NCBI GenBank assembly: GCA_964483405.1 | Contig: CAZABC010000007.1 | Span: 23,282-87,281 of the forward strand | Length of the DNA: 64,000 nt | Origin: CAZABC01 sp964483405 | Lineage (GTDB): Bacteria; Chloroflexota; Limnocylindria; Limnocylindrales; CSP1-4 | Reading direction: 5' to 3' | In this document: one piece after another, positions 1 through 8,800 of the stretch | How positions within the stretch are numbered: position 1 is the first letter of the stretch | Layout of the letters: the number at the start of each line of letters is the position of its first letter | Position numbers and translations under genes: made by a program | Notes under the pieces: generated by a model | Seen by the model: only the letters and a program-made list of their open reading frames with translations | What the model was told of the DNA's origin: nothing | Database searches by the model: none

Positions 1-57
1 ATGCGGGTCTTCGTCGATCCGGCGACCGGCGAGCGCCGCTACCGCGTCGAGGGCTGA
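1..57 (+). CDS. 3' end of an unidentified CDS (partial)
   Basis: An open frame runs in from the window edge and stops at TGA 55-57. Only 18 residues are visible (ending RRYRVEG). The ATG at base 1 is more likely an internal codon than a start, because there is no room to see a promoter or RBS. The fragment is too short to assign to a family. It lies 51 bp upstream of the LysM gene on the same strand. Confidence 0.4.
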   Translation: MRVFVDPATGERRYRVEG

Positions 58-96
58 GTCCCGTCGCTCGACAGCGGCGACCGCTGACGCGGCGGG

Positions 97-102
97 TATC
101 AT
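97..102 (+). promoter_or_regulatory. -10 hexamer TATCAT of a leaderless promoter (LysM gene)
   Basis: TATCAT ends 6 nt before the GTG start at 109 and there is no Shine-Dalgarno sequence. This spacing would put the transcription start at the first base of the start codon. The same TANNNT plus 6 nt arrangement recurs at many other genes in this window. Confidence 0.6.
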
Positions 103-108
103 CGGCGC

Positions 109-1269
109 GTGAGCGTCCGCGGCAACGCCCCCGACCCGAACCTCGTCTGCCCGTTCGTCGCGCTCGAGGACGACCGTGACGGGCGATCGGGCCGGCCGGA
201 CCACCGGCACCGCTGCTACGCCGAGGCTCGTCCCGCGCCGCGGGCGATCGCCCACCAGGACGCGTACTGCCTGTCCGCGAGCTTCGCGTCGTGCACGACG
301 TTCCGCGACTGGGCTCGCCGGGAGGCCGCGGCCCTCCGCTCGCCGGCGCCCGAGCCGCCCGGCGCCGTTGCGGGTCCCGCGACCGCGGCCGCCGCGGCCG
401 CGGTCGGACGGGACGCACCCGAGCCCTCGGTCGGCGACGCACGCCCCCGGCCGGGCGATCGTGACTGGGCCGCACCGCCGCCGTGGCTCGGCGGCCCGGC
501 CGGCAGTGGCGAGGGGACCGACCGCGCGATCGACGAGGCCGGACCGGCCCGATCCATCGACGACGGACCGCCGGAGCGAGCCCCCGGGCCGCCGCCGCCG
601 TCGTTCGTCGCCCGCAGCACCGCGGATCGGTCGTCGACCCGCCCGACCGTCGACATCGACGACGAGCTCGAGACGATCGAGGGCGGCGGTGCGGACCCGG
701 ACCTCGACGACGAGCCCGGCCGCGAGCCGCCGATGCGCCGCTTCGGCCCGGCCGCGCGGGACTCCCGGCGCGATCGCCGCGCCGCGGTCCCCGAGCGCCG
801 TCGTCCACCGGTCGATCCCGACGCCCCGGCCTGGGAGCGTCCGCGCCGGTTCGAGGCGTACCCGACGCTCCGGACGCGGGCCGGCATCCCGTCGATCCCG
901 CCGATCGTGCTCGGGCTGCTCGGCCTCGGGCTCGTCGCGCTGATCCTGTTCTTCGTCCCGCCCCTGCTGCTCGGCCTGGGCGACGACGGGGCCGCGGCCA
1001 CGCCGACGCCGAGCGCCGCGGTCAGCCCCTCGCCGACGGCCGAGCCCTCGCCCACGCCGACCCCGGCTCCGACGCCGTTCATCTACACGGTCAAGAGCGG
1101 CGACACCCTCAGCGGGATCGCCGCGCAGTTCGGGGTCAGCCTCGATGCGCTCATCGCCGCGAACGCGGAGACGCTCCCGGACCCCGACAAGCTCGATGTC
1201 GGCGACAAGCTGGTGATCCCGACCCCGCCGCCCGACGTCGTCCCGGGCGAGCCCTCGCCATCGCCCTGA
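109..1269 (+). CDS. LysM-domain membrane protein with N-terminal Cys/His module
   Basis: 386 residues with a GTG start fixed by the leaderless promoter just upstream. The first ~65 residues carry a Cys/His pattern (LVCPF...HRCY...AYC...SCTTFRDW) that looks like a small structured, possibly metal-binding module. A long, low-complexity Pro/Ala/Asp/Arg-rich linker follows, then one membrane segment at about residues 262-288. After a Pro/Thr/Ser-rich spacer comes a LysM repeat at about 325-371 (YTVKSGDTLSGIA ... LDVGDKLVIP). LysM domains bind peptidoglycan or chitin-type glycans. The arrangement puts the Cys/His module in the cytoplasm and the LysM domain outside. The LysM and TM assignments are clear; the role of the N-terminal module is unknown. 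Confidence 0.85.
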   Translation: MSVRGNAPDPNLVCPFVALEDDRDGRSGRPDHRHRCYAEARPAPRAIAHQDAYCLSASFASCTTFRDWARREAAALRSPAPEPPGAVAGPATAAAAAAVGRDAPEPSVGDARPRPGDRDWAAPPPWLGGPAGSGEGTDRAIDEAGPARSIDDGPPERAPGPPPPSFVARSTADRSSTRPTVDIDDELETIEGGGADPDLDDEPGREPPMRRFGPAARDSRRDRRAAVPERRRPPVDPDAPAWERPRRFEAYPTLRTRAGIPSIPPIVLGLLGLGLVALILFFVPPLLLGLGDDGAAATPTPSAAVSPSPTAEPSPTPTPAPTPFIYTVKSGDTLSGIAAQFGVSLDALIAANAETLPDPDKLDVGDKLVIPTPPPDVVPGEPSPSP

Positions 1270-1271
1270 CC

Positions 1272-1286
1272 CCGCCCGGCGGGCGG
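1272..1286. terminator. hairpin in the convergent gap (LysM / NTF2-like)
   Basis: CCGCCC-GGC-GGGCGG is a perfect 6-bp stem inside the 27-bp space between two converging genes. It has no U-tract. The position suggests a shared bidirectional terminator. Confidence 0.4.
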
Positions 1287-1296
1287 CGGCCCGGCG

Positions 1297-1629
1297 TCAG
1301 GTCCGGGGGGCGATGTTGATCGCGGTGATCTTGCCGGCCTCGACGCGGAACGACGCGTCGATGTGCTGCGACAGCGCGCCCGGCCGGATGACGACGAGGT
1401 CGGCCTGGTAGGTGTTCCCGAGGTCGCGGACGTCGCCCGGGATCATCTTCAGCCCCTTGTCGCCGCGGAGGAACCAGCCCCCGACCCGCTCCGCGCCGCG
1501 CAACGTCTGCGCGCTGTCGCCGACGTGGACCCGCATCTCGACGGCGTCGTCGAGGAGCATGACGGCGGCCTCGCGCTCACCCGCGTTCAGCTGCTCGAAG
1601 AACAGCTCCATCGTGTCGACAGCACCCAT
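1297..1629 (-). CDS. NTF2-like (SnoaL/DUF4440 fold) protein
   Basis: 110 residues. The sequence has the order expected of a small alpha+beta cone protein of the NTF2/SnoaL superfamily: an N-terminal helix (MELFFEQLNAGEREAAVMLL), then strands containing VEMRVHVGDS, DLVVIRPG and the terminal ASFRVEAGKITAINI. Members of this superfamily are enzymes, binding proteins or toxin-immunity proteins, and nothing here picks a substrate. The ATG is preceded by TAGACT and exactly 6 nt, so the message is probably leaderless. It converges with the LysM gene and is followed on the same strand by the TPM-domain gene lying upstream at 1665-3407. Confidence is high that it is a gene, moderate for the fold. Confidence 0.75.
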   Translation of the reverse strand: MGAVDTMELFFEQLNAGEREAAVMLLDDAVEMRVHVGDSAQTLRGAERVGGWFLRGDKGLKMIPGDVRDLGNTYQADLVVIRPGALSQHIDASFRVEAGKITAINIAPRT

Positions 1630-1635
1630 GGCCCA

Positions 1636-1641
1636 AGTCTA
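1636..1641 (-). promoter_or_regulatory. -10 hexamer TAGACT of a leaderless promoter (NTF2-like gene)
   Basis: On the minus strand TAGACT is followed by TGGGCC (6 nt) and the ATG at 1629. No SD sequence is present. Confidence 0.6.
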
Positions 1642-1664
1642 CCCGGCCGGACCCGGACGGCGCC

Positions 1665-3407
1665 TCAGAAGCTGCCGCCACCCCCGCCGCTGAAGCCGCC
1701 CCCGCCGCCGAACCCGCCGCCACCGCCACCACCCGAGGACGACGGCGCGTTGCCGACCGAGCCGAGGACGGCCAGCATCCCGCCGACGTTCGGGACGGCC
1801 GAGCCCGAGAAGATCGAGCCACCGCCACCGTCGGATCCGCCCCACGAGGCGCGGCCGCCCGAGTCCTCGGGGCCGTACCAGGCCGGGAACCAGACCGATC
1901 GCGCGTCGGCTCGACCCGCCTCGACGTCCTCGACCGACCGCCGGAGGACCCCATCCACCTCGTCGTTCAGCCCGAGGGCGACGCTCCAGACGAGCGCCTG
2001 GTCGGGGGTCTCGATCCAGGCGAGGCCCGCGCCGGCCACGACCTGGTCCATCGAGCGCGACTGGTCGAGCGTGCGCTGGAGCGTCCGCCGGTAGGCCGCC
2101 AGCATCGCCCGGATGGTCGCCCCCGGCAGGGTCCGGGCCGGCATGACCCAGCCGACGACGAGGGTGACGATCCCGGCGATCCCCACCGCGATCCCGACGA
2201 CGAGGAGCCCCGAGAACTCGAGGAAGATGGCGGCGAAGAGGGCGATGCCGCCGACGACCATCTCGCCGATCCCGAGCGCGGTCCAGCGGCCGCGGACCTT
2301 GCCCGGCGCCTCCCTGAACCAGCCCTGGCGGACGGCATGCTCCTCGAGCCGCTCGTCGAAGCCGGAGACGTCCTTCCCGAACGCCAGCAGCTCGTCGTCG
2401 GCGACGACGCCGAACGTGGCATGCGAGCGGAGCTTGGCGGCGGCGTATCGCTCGGCCTCGCTGAGCGGCCGCCGGTCGGCGAGCCGCTGGCGGGTCTCGG
2501 CCACCTCGTCCTCGAGCGGTGCCGGCTCGGTGACGACGGCGACCTTCTCGCCGATGCCCAGGATCCCGCCGCGTCGCTCGAAGGCGAGCGCACCGCGGCT
2601 GGCGAGGTCGAGGAGCGCCGTGGTGAGGGTCCGACGCGAGGACGCTCCGTCGAAGACGAGCGCTCCCGACGCCGCCGTCAGCTGGTCGGGCGGGGCCGGC
2701 ATCAGGATCGAGGGGCTGTCGAGGAAGTACGGGTCGCGACCGAAGCGGACCCAGTGGAAGACCGCCCAGCCGGCGAGCAGCAGCCCGACGATCGGCGCCA
2801 CGACGAGCCCGAGGACCGCGTTCCCGATCCGGGCCGCCTGGAGGACGGCCGCCGACTCGGGGGTCGCCGCGGCGTCGACCGCCCGGAGACCGGCGAGCAG
2901 CGCCCCGTCGTAGTCGGGCGGCGACTCGACGAGATACGGCAGCATCCGCTCGTCGAAGATCGCCGTCGTGTCACCGTCGGACAGGTAGGTGTTCCGGAAC
3001 CCGTCGCCCGAGACGAAGACGACCTCGCCGTGGATCCCGCTCGGGTCGATGTCGAAGAGCAGGACGAGGCCGTCGTCGAACCCGCCCCGGCCGACGCCCC
3101 ACTGCGTGCCTAGCGCCGCGGCCTGCTGCTTCGCGATCGCCTGGTCCACGTCGTAGCCGACGTCCTGGCTGTAGGCGACGACCTGCGCTCCGACCCGCGC
3201 CTCGATGCCGTCGACGATCGCCTCGGCCTCGGCCTCGGCGGCGGCGGACCAGATGCCGGCGGTGTCGAAGACGTTCTGGCCCGGCACGGGCTCCGGGAAC
3301 GGCGGCCCGGCGGCGTGCGCGCCGGCGGCGAGCGCGAGGAGCCCCCCGACGGCCGCCATGGCCAGGGGCATCCGGGGGGCGGCGCGCCGTGCGCTCGGTC
3401 GCTGCAT
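1665..3407 (-). CDS. YgcG/TPM-domain membrane protein with DUF2207-like C-terminus
   Basis: 580 residues from the ATG at 3407. A longer frame to 3572 exists, but this ATG directly follows a leaderless promoter (TACGCT, 6 nt) and begins a typical signal peptide (Arg-rich n-region, then AMAAVGGLLALAAGAHAA). After it comes a TPM domain (about residues 40-170: FDTAGIW ... VGRGGFDDGLVLLFDID). There is one membrane segment near 195-215, a DUF2207-like central region (LLDLASRGALAFERR ... LTEAERYAAAKL-type), two further membrane segments and a glycine-rich tail (SGGGGGGGFGGGGG) typical of this family. TPM proteins are linked to membrane protein quality control or photosystem repair. The function here is unknown, probably envelope-associated. 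Confidence 0.85.
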   Translation of the reverse strand: MQRPSARRAAPRMPLAMAAVGGLLALAAGAHAAGPPFPEPVPGQNVFDTAGIWSAAAEAEAEAIVDGIEARVGAQVVAYSQDVGYDVDQAIAKQQAAALGTQWGVGRGGFDDGLVLLFDIDPSGIHGEVVFVSGDGFRNTYLSDGDTTAIFDERMLPYLVESPPDYDGALLAGLRAVDAAATPESAAVLQAARIGNAVLGLVVAPIVGLLLAGWAVFHWVRFGRDPYFLDSPSILMPAPPDQLTAASGALVFDGASSRRTLTTALLDLASRGALAFERRGGILGIGEKVAVVTEPAPLEDEVAETRQRLADRRPLSEAERYAAAKLRSHATFGVVADDELLAFGKDVSGFDERLEEHAVRQGWFREAPGKVRGRWTALGIGEMVVGGIALFAAIFLEFSGLLVVGIAVGIAGIVTLVVGWVMPARTLPGATIRAMLAAYRRTLQRTLDQSRSMDQVVAGAGLAWIETPDQALVWSVALGLNDEVDGVLRRSVEDVEAGRADARSVWFPAWYGPEDSGGRASWGGSDGGGGSIFSGSAVPNVGGMLAVLGSVGNAPSSSGGGGGGGFGGGGGFSGGGGGSF

Positions 3408-3413
3408 GCGGAG

Positions 3414-3419
3414 AGCGTA
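3414..3419 (-). promoter_or_regulatory. -10 hexamer TACGCT of a leaderless promoter (TPM gene)
   Basis: On the minus strand TACGCT, then ctccgc (6 nt), then the ATG at 3407. The match decides the start codon of the TPM gene. Confidence 0.6.
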
Positions 3420-3523
3420 GCGGTCCGCGTCCCGACGGGCGAGCGCCGGTCGGCCCGTCCGGCACTGGCGGGGTGGTCCGCCGCCGCTCGAGAATGATCG
3501 CCGCACGACGGAGGTGGTGAGCG

Positions 3524-3970
3524 ATGCCCGGCGACTCGAGCGCGGTGCCCTTCCCCGACCGCGCCGTCCCACCGACCGCGGCCGCGGCCGATATCGCCGT
3601 CGGGGCCGCCGGGCCCCACTGGCGGCGGCTGACCGCCTGGTTCGCCGCGACGTACGGACTCGCCCCCGAGCCGGTCTGGTGGGGCCGCGACGGCTGGGCC
3701 CTCCGCTATCGGCGAAGCGGGAAGACGCTGACGACGCTCGTCCCGCGCGCCGGTGGGTTCACGGCCCTCGTCGTCATCGGCCCCGCGGTCGCCCCGGCGG
3801 TCGAGGCGCTCGAGCTGTCGGCGCCGACGCGCCAGGCGTTCGTGACGGCGACGGCGTACCCGGACGGGCGCTGGCTCTTCCTGCCGGTCGAGGACGAGGC
3901 GACGGTCGACGACGTCGAGCGGCTCGTCGCCTGCAAGTCGCGGCCCCCGCGTCGGGTGCGCCGACCGTAG
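3524..3970 (+). CDS. DUF3788-family protein
   Basis: 148 residues. The start ATG at 3524 is preceded by a good SD (GGAGGTGG). The sequence contains the pattern of the DUF3788 family: FPDRAVPPTAA near the N-terminus, WRRLTAWFAATYGL, then VWWGRDGWALRYRRSGKTLTTLVPRAG and a closing segment with GRWLFLPV. The fold is soluble alpha/beta. The biochemical function of the family is not established. It is divergent from the TPM gene and converges with lysA; it looks monocistronic. Confidence 0.7.
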   Translation: MPGDSSAVPFPDRAVPPTAAAADIAVGAAGPHWRRLTAWFAATYGLAPEPVWWGRDGWALRYRRSGKTLTTLVPRAGGFTALVVIGPAVAPAVEALELSAPTRQAFVTATAYPDGRWLFLPVEDEATVDDVERLVACKSRPPRRVRRP

Positions 3971-3997
3971 CCCGCGACCCCGCCCGCGCCCCCGCTG

Positions 3998-5287
3998 TCA
4001 GGCGAGCGAGGCGAGCGACCCCCGCCGACGGGCGAGGGCGAGCCGCCCATCGGGCTCGAGGAGGACCTGCGGCGGCCGGGGCCGCCCGTTGTATGTCGAG
4101 GCGAGCGATGCGGCGTACGCGCCGGCGTCCCGGATCGCGACGACGTCGCCGCGGCGGAGCGGCGGAAGGTCGTGCCAGCCGAGGCTGTCGGTCGACTCGC
4201 AGATCGGCCCCTCGACGCGGGTCGGGACGCGGCCGGGGATCCCGGCTGCGCCGATCGCCGCGGGCCGGCCGAGCGAGGTCAGGGCGACGACGTCGTGGCG
4301 GCCACCGTACAGCGCCGGGCGGATCAGCTCGGTCATCCCGGCATCGAGGATCGCCTGCGGGCCGTCGCGGTCGCGCACGTGGAGGACCCGGGCGACGAGC
4401 CAGCCCGATCGGGCGACGAGCGCCCGCCCCGGCTCGACGGCCAGCCGCGTGGGTCGGCGGTCGGCGGGGATGGTCGCGACGAGCTCGCCGACGATCGCCG
4501 CGAACCGGGCCGGCGACGGTGCCGGGACGCCGAGCGGCAGGACCGGGAAGCCGCCGCCGACGTCGAGCGTGTCGAGCTCGGGACGCCGGGCCCGCAGGAG
4601 CGCGAGCAGCGCCAGCGCTCGCCGGACGGCATCCCGCCAGGCGTCGATCGCGCCGAGCTGCGAGCCGACGTGGAGGTGGATCCCCCGGAGCCGCAGGCCG
4701 GGCACCGTGCCGAGGCCCTCGATCGCCGCGCTCAGCTCGGACTCGGACATCCCGAACTTCGACGACGCGGCACCGACGGCGAGCCCGCCGATCGTCTCGG
4801 GCGAGACGGCCGGGTTCAGGCGGAGCAGGACGTCGACCGGCGAGCGTCCGTTGCCGAGCCCGGCGCGGCGGGCGAGCCGGGCAAGTGCCGCGAGCTCGTC
4901 GGCGGACTCGACGGCGACCCAGCGGAGCGGCTCACCTTGGGCAGAGGCCCGGACGACCGATCCGAGCGCCCGGTCCGTCTTGCCGACCCCCTCGAAGGTG
5001 ATCCGTTCGTTCCCGAGACCCGCCCGGCGGGCCGCTCGCCACTCGCCCGGCGAGACGACGTTCGCGCCGAACCCGTGTCCGGCCACGGCGGCGACGATCG
5101 CCGGGACGTCGTTCGCCTTGACCGAGAAGTGGCGCAGCCAGGGGTCGGGGAACGCCGCGACGACCGTCGCGGCATCGGTCGCGACGGTCGCGAGGTCGGT
5201 GACGTACGCCGGCGTCCCGAACCGACGCGCGGCGATCGCGAGCGACGGGGCGATCGCGGGGAGGCGATCGGCAGGCCCGTCGGTCAA
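3998..5287 (-). CDS. lysA: Diaminopimelate decarboxylase (PLP, fold III)
   Basis: 429 residues. It catalyses decarboxylation of meso-diaminopimelate to L-lysine, the last step of lysine synthesis. Visible signatures are the PLP lysine in HFSVKAN (K57), HVGSQ, the glycine-rich DVGGGFP, EPGR, and the C-terminal CESTD / DAGAYAASLASTYNGR motifs with the active-site Cys. The start is inferred: the upstream holin-like gene ends in TGA at 5284-5286 and a TTG overlaps it (TTGA). This gives a 4-nt translational coupling and a normal family length. No SD is visible. A long frame continues upstream through the N-gap, but that is an artefact of the gap. LysA versus other fold-III decarboxylases (e.g. ornithine or carboxynorspermidine) is decided by CESTD and AYAASLAS, so confidence is high. 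Confidence 0.9.
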   Translation of the reverse strand: MTDGPADRLPAIAPSLAIAARRFGTPAYVTDLATVATDAATVVAAFPDPWLRHFSVKANDVPAIVAAVAGHGFGANVVSPGEWRAARRAGLGNERITFEGVGKTDRALGSVVRASAQGEPLRWVAVESADELAALARLARRAGLGNGRSPVDVLLRLNPAVSPETIGGLAVGAASSKFGMSESELSAAIEGLGTVPGLRLRGIHLHVGSQLGAIDAWRDAVRRALALLALLRARRPELDTLDVGGGFPVLPLGVPAPSPARFAAIVGELVATIPADRRPTRLAVEPGRALVARSGWLVARVLHVRDRDGPQAILDAGMTELIRPALYGGRHDVVALTSLGRPAAIGAAGIPGRVPTRVEGPICESTDSLGWHDLPPLRRGDVVAIRDAGAYAASLASTYNGRPRPPQVLLEPDGRLALARRRGSLASLA

Positions 5288-5670
5288 CGTCGCGGGACGA
5301 CCATGGCGATGAGGCCGCTCGTGATCCCGAGGACCGCCGACGCGACGAAGGCGACCCCGAGCGTCTCCGCCGTGAGGTCCGGCGGGAACCCGCCGACCGT
5401 GAACCCGAGATCGAGCTGGCCGGCCAGCCAGGCGGCCCCGAGGAGCAGGACCATGTTCAGGACGAACCCGAACAGCCCGAAGGTCAGGAACCTGAGCGGC
5501 AGGCTCAGCGCCCTGACGATCGGCCCGACGAGCCCGTTCGCGACACCGACGATCCCGACGACCGCGGCGAGCTGCACCGGGTCCTCCGGCAGGGTCAGCC
5601 CGTCCATGACCTGCGCCGTGATGAGCAGCGCGATCCCGGTCACGACCAGGCCGAGCAGGAAGGAGATCAT
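5284..5670 (-). CDS. Phage holin family / YvlD-like membrane protein
   Basis: 128 residues with four predicted membrane segments (MISFLLGLVVTGIALLITAQ, an AAVVGIVGVANGLVGPIVRAL segment, FLTFGLFGFVLNMVLLLGAAWL and FVASAVLGITSGLIAMVV). The LTFGLFGFVLNM and ANGLVGPIVRALSLPLRF motifs match the phage-holin-4-type family of small bacterial membrane proteins. It is a cytoplasmic membrane protein of unknown role; most family members are not in prophages. The ATG at 5670 has SD GGAGG 8 nt upstream. Its stop overlaps the inferred TTG start of lysA. The 100-N gap lies 54 bp upstream, so its promoter or an upstream operon partner may be missing. Confidence 0.8.
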   Translation of the reverse strand: MISFLLGLVVTGIALLITAQVMDGLTLPEDPVQLAAVVGIVGVANGLVGPIVRALSLPLRFLTFGLFGFVLNMVLLLGAAWLAGQLDLGFTVGGFPPDLTAETLGVAFVASAVLGITSGLIAMVVPRR

Positions 5671-5724
5671 CGGCCGTCCTCCGTGCGTGCGCCCCGATGG
5701 TACGCCCAGGCCGCGAGCCCGGGC

Positions 5725-5824
5725 NNNNNNNNNNNNNNNNNNNNNNNNNNNNNNNNNNNNNNNNNNNNNNNNNNNNNNNNNNNNNNNNNNNNNNNNNNNN
5801 NNNNNNNNNNNNNNNNNNNNNNNN
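5725..5824. other. Assembly gap (100 N)
   Basis: Exactly 100 N, the conventional placeholder for a gap of unknown size. The bases on its two sides are inverted repeats (GAGCCCGGGC on the left, CCGGGCTC on the right), so a GC-rich hairpin, perhaps the terminator of the GH13 gene, probably caused the break. Translations spanning it are meaningless. Confidence 0.95.
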
Positions 5825-5846
5825 CCGGGCTCCCGGTCCGCGCGGG

Positions 5847-8800
5847 CTACTCGGCGTCGCTCGTCGCGAGCCGGCGCCGGATCTCGTCGAGCCGGTAGCC
5901 GGCGGCCTCGCCGGCGGCGGTGAGCTCGTCCCGCATCCGCGCCGCCCGATCGGGGTCGACGCCATCGACGAGGGCGAGCAGGTAGGCCCAGCGGACCGTC
6001 TCGTCCCAGCCGTCCCGATCGACCCAGTCGACGCCGTCCCACCGGTTGAGGCCGATGAGCGTCGCTGCCGGGCCCGCGGTCCAGGCGTCGAGGACCGCGA
6101 GCGCCGTCGGGTCGCCGGTCGCCCCCGGACCGGCCGGCGCCTCGAGAGGCGCCTCGGTCGGTGTCATCGCCGGCGCCTCGCCCGTAGCCGCGGCAGGCAG
6201 GTCCCCCGTCGACCTGAGCGCGAGGAGGCGGCCGACGCGCGCCCCCGCGGTCGCGGCGGCCTCCCGCTCGAGGCCGGCGTCGGCGAACGCGCCGGCGATG
6301 ACGGGTTCGAGGAGGAGCGTCTCGGCGACGTCGGGCCGATCGAGCGGCTCGATGAGCGACCAGCCGGCCAGCGCCGCTCGGCCGGCGGGGTCGGCGAGCT
6401 CCCGCGGGGTCGCGGCCGGCCGGCCGGCGGCGAGCGCCGCGATGCGCGCCAGGCGATCCTCGGCGACCGTTCGCCAGCGGTTCGGGTCGACGTCGATCCC
6501 GACCTCGCCGAGGACGGCGCCGAGGTCCTCGACCGGCGCCGCGAGCACCCCGGGCGTAGGCGCCCGACCGTCGCGGATGAGCCCGAGCACGACGAGGTCG
6601 CCGAGGAGCGAGCCGGCCGCGGCGTGGACGGGGGCCAGCTCGGCGAGCCGGAGCTCGCCCTCGAGGGAGGGGACGCCCGCGCCACCAAGCCGCTCGGCGA
6701 GCGCCGACCAGCGGCCCGCCGCGTCGTCGCGGACCTCGGCGACGTCGAGCAGGACCCGGCGCTCGTACGCCCGAAGCTCGAGCCGCAGGCCGCGCGCCCG
6801 GATCGTCGCGGCCGACCAGAGGTGCTCGAGCCCGGTCGCCAGGTCGCGGGCCCGGACGAGGACGGCCGGATCGTCGGGCAGCCCCCAGGCCTCGCCGAGC
6901 GTCGTCCGGGCGAGGCGGGTGCCGCCCGCGCCGTCCGGCGTCGCGTACGCGACGGACCCGTGGATCCGGCCGGCCGTCTCGGCGAAGCGGTTGTGGTAGG
7001 CGACGAGCGAGCGGCTCGGCCCGTGCCCGTTCGAATAGGCGTAGACGTGCTCCTCGACGGCGCCGTCGTCGCGGACCAGGTCGTACAGGCGGAAGTCGCG
7101 GACCTCGGCGAACTGGGCCCGCCGGTGGAAGAGCGGGAAGAGGTACCGCTCGTGCTGCTCGACGAGCCACTGGTCGGGCGTCTCGTCGCGGTACGCCCGG
7201 CGGTACTCCATGCCGTACTTCTCGCTGAAGCCCTCGACCTGGCCATGGCCGAGCATCGGGAGTCCCGGCAGCGTCGCCATGACCGTCGCGATCCCGAGGT
7301 ACTTGTCGCCCTTGCCGAACTGCTCGACCGCGGTCCTCTCGTCGGGGTTGTTCATGAAGTTGACGTACCGCTTGAGGATCTCGGGGTCGAACTCGAGCGT
7401 GTCGCGGATCGCCTTCCGATAGCCCGCGTCGTCCTCGTCGCGGAGCATGTGCATGAACGCGCTGTTGTAGACGCGGTGCATCCCGAGCGTCCGGACGAAG
7501 TACCCCTCCATCAGCCAGAACGCCTCGGCGAGGAGGAGCGTGTCGGGTGCCTCGGCCGCGACCCGGTCGACGACCTCGCGCCAGAACTCCTGCGGCATCG
7601 CCGCCTCGAAGGCCTCCCGCGGCATCGCCCGCTCCGCCCGCGAGGGGATCGACCCGGTCGCCCCGGGGGTCGGGAACCACAGCCGCTGGACGTGCCGCTT
7701 CGCGAGGGTCATCGCGGCGTCGAAGCGGATGATCGGGAAGCGCCGGGCGACGTCGAGGATCGTCGCGATGACGGCCTCGCGGACCTCGGCCCGCGAGTAG
7801 TCGAGCTGGGCGGTGTCGTTCCACGGCATCGAGGTCCCGTCGTTGCCGTGGTAGATGTAGCGGACGTCGCCGGTCGCGGTGTCGACGCGCTGGAAGACGA
7901 CCGCGGCGTCGGTGCCCTCCCAGTAGTGGTCCTCGATCCGGACGGCGACCCGGTCGTCGTCGGACAGGTCCGGCCCGTCGAACGAGTAGGCCGGGTACGG
8001 CGGCTCCGCCAGCGACAGGAACCGCTCGGGGTGCCGGATGACCCAGCGCGAGTCGATCCCCATGTGGTTGGGGACCATATCGGACGCCAGCCGGATCCCG
8101 CGCGACCAGGCCCGCTCGCTGAGGTTCGCCCAGGCGGGCTCCCCGCCGAGCTCGTTCGCGATCGCATAGTCGTCGAGCGAGTAGGCCGACGCCGCCGCCT
8201 CGGGGTTGCCGCGCAACCGCTTGATCCGCTCCGAGGCCCGGCTCCGCTCCCACAGCCCGATGAGCCAGAGGCCCGTCACGCCCCAGCGGGCGAGCGTGTC
8301 GAGCTCCTCGTCCGGGATCGCATCGAGGGTCCGGATGTCCCGCCCGTAGCGGCGCGAGAGCTGGTCGAGCCACACGTGGGTGCTCTTGGCGATGAGGACG
8401 AGGCGCGGCATCCAGTCACGGTCCTCGCTGAACCGGACCGGGTCGATCGCGTCGCCGAGCCCCGGCGCCTCGGGTGTGCCAGGTCCGCCGGGTCCGCCGA
8501 ACCGCTGGTGGAGCGCCCGCTCCTCCTCGTCGATGACGCCGACCAGGAGGGCCGCCTCGTCGAGGAGCGCGTCGACGTCGGCGCCGAGCATGCCGCGCCA
8601 TCGCTCGCGAACGAACCGGAGCTGGCCGACGAGCGATGTCGGCGCGGCTCGCGCCGGCGCGCGGAGCAGCTCGAGGAGCGTCTCGCCGCCCTCGCCGACG
8701 GCGGGGCCGTCGGCGGCCGCCGCCTCGATCGCGGCGAGGAGCCGCTCGCCGACCGGCCCGCCGACGACCGGCCGGTCGTCGAAGAGCCAGCGGTACGGTT

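Noticed and set aside
1665..3572. Extended start of the TPM protein at 3572
   Set aside because: The extra 55 residues are Arg/Ser-rich and precede a clear signal peptide whose ATG is 6 nt after TACGCT.
5284..5670. Prophage remnant because of the holin-like gene
   Set aside because: No lysin, integrase, terminase or att-like repeats nearby. The family is mostly chromosomal and the gene is coupled to lysA.
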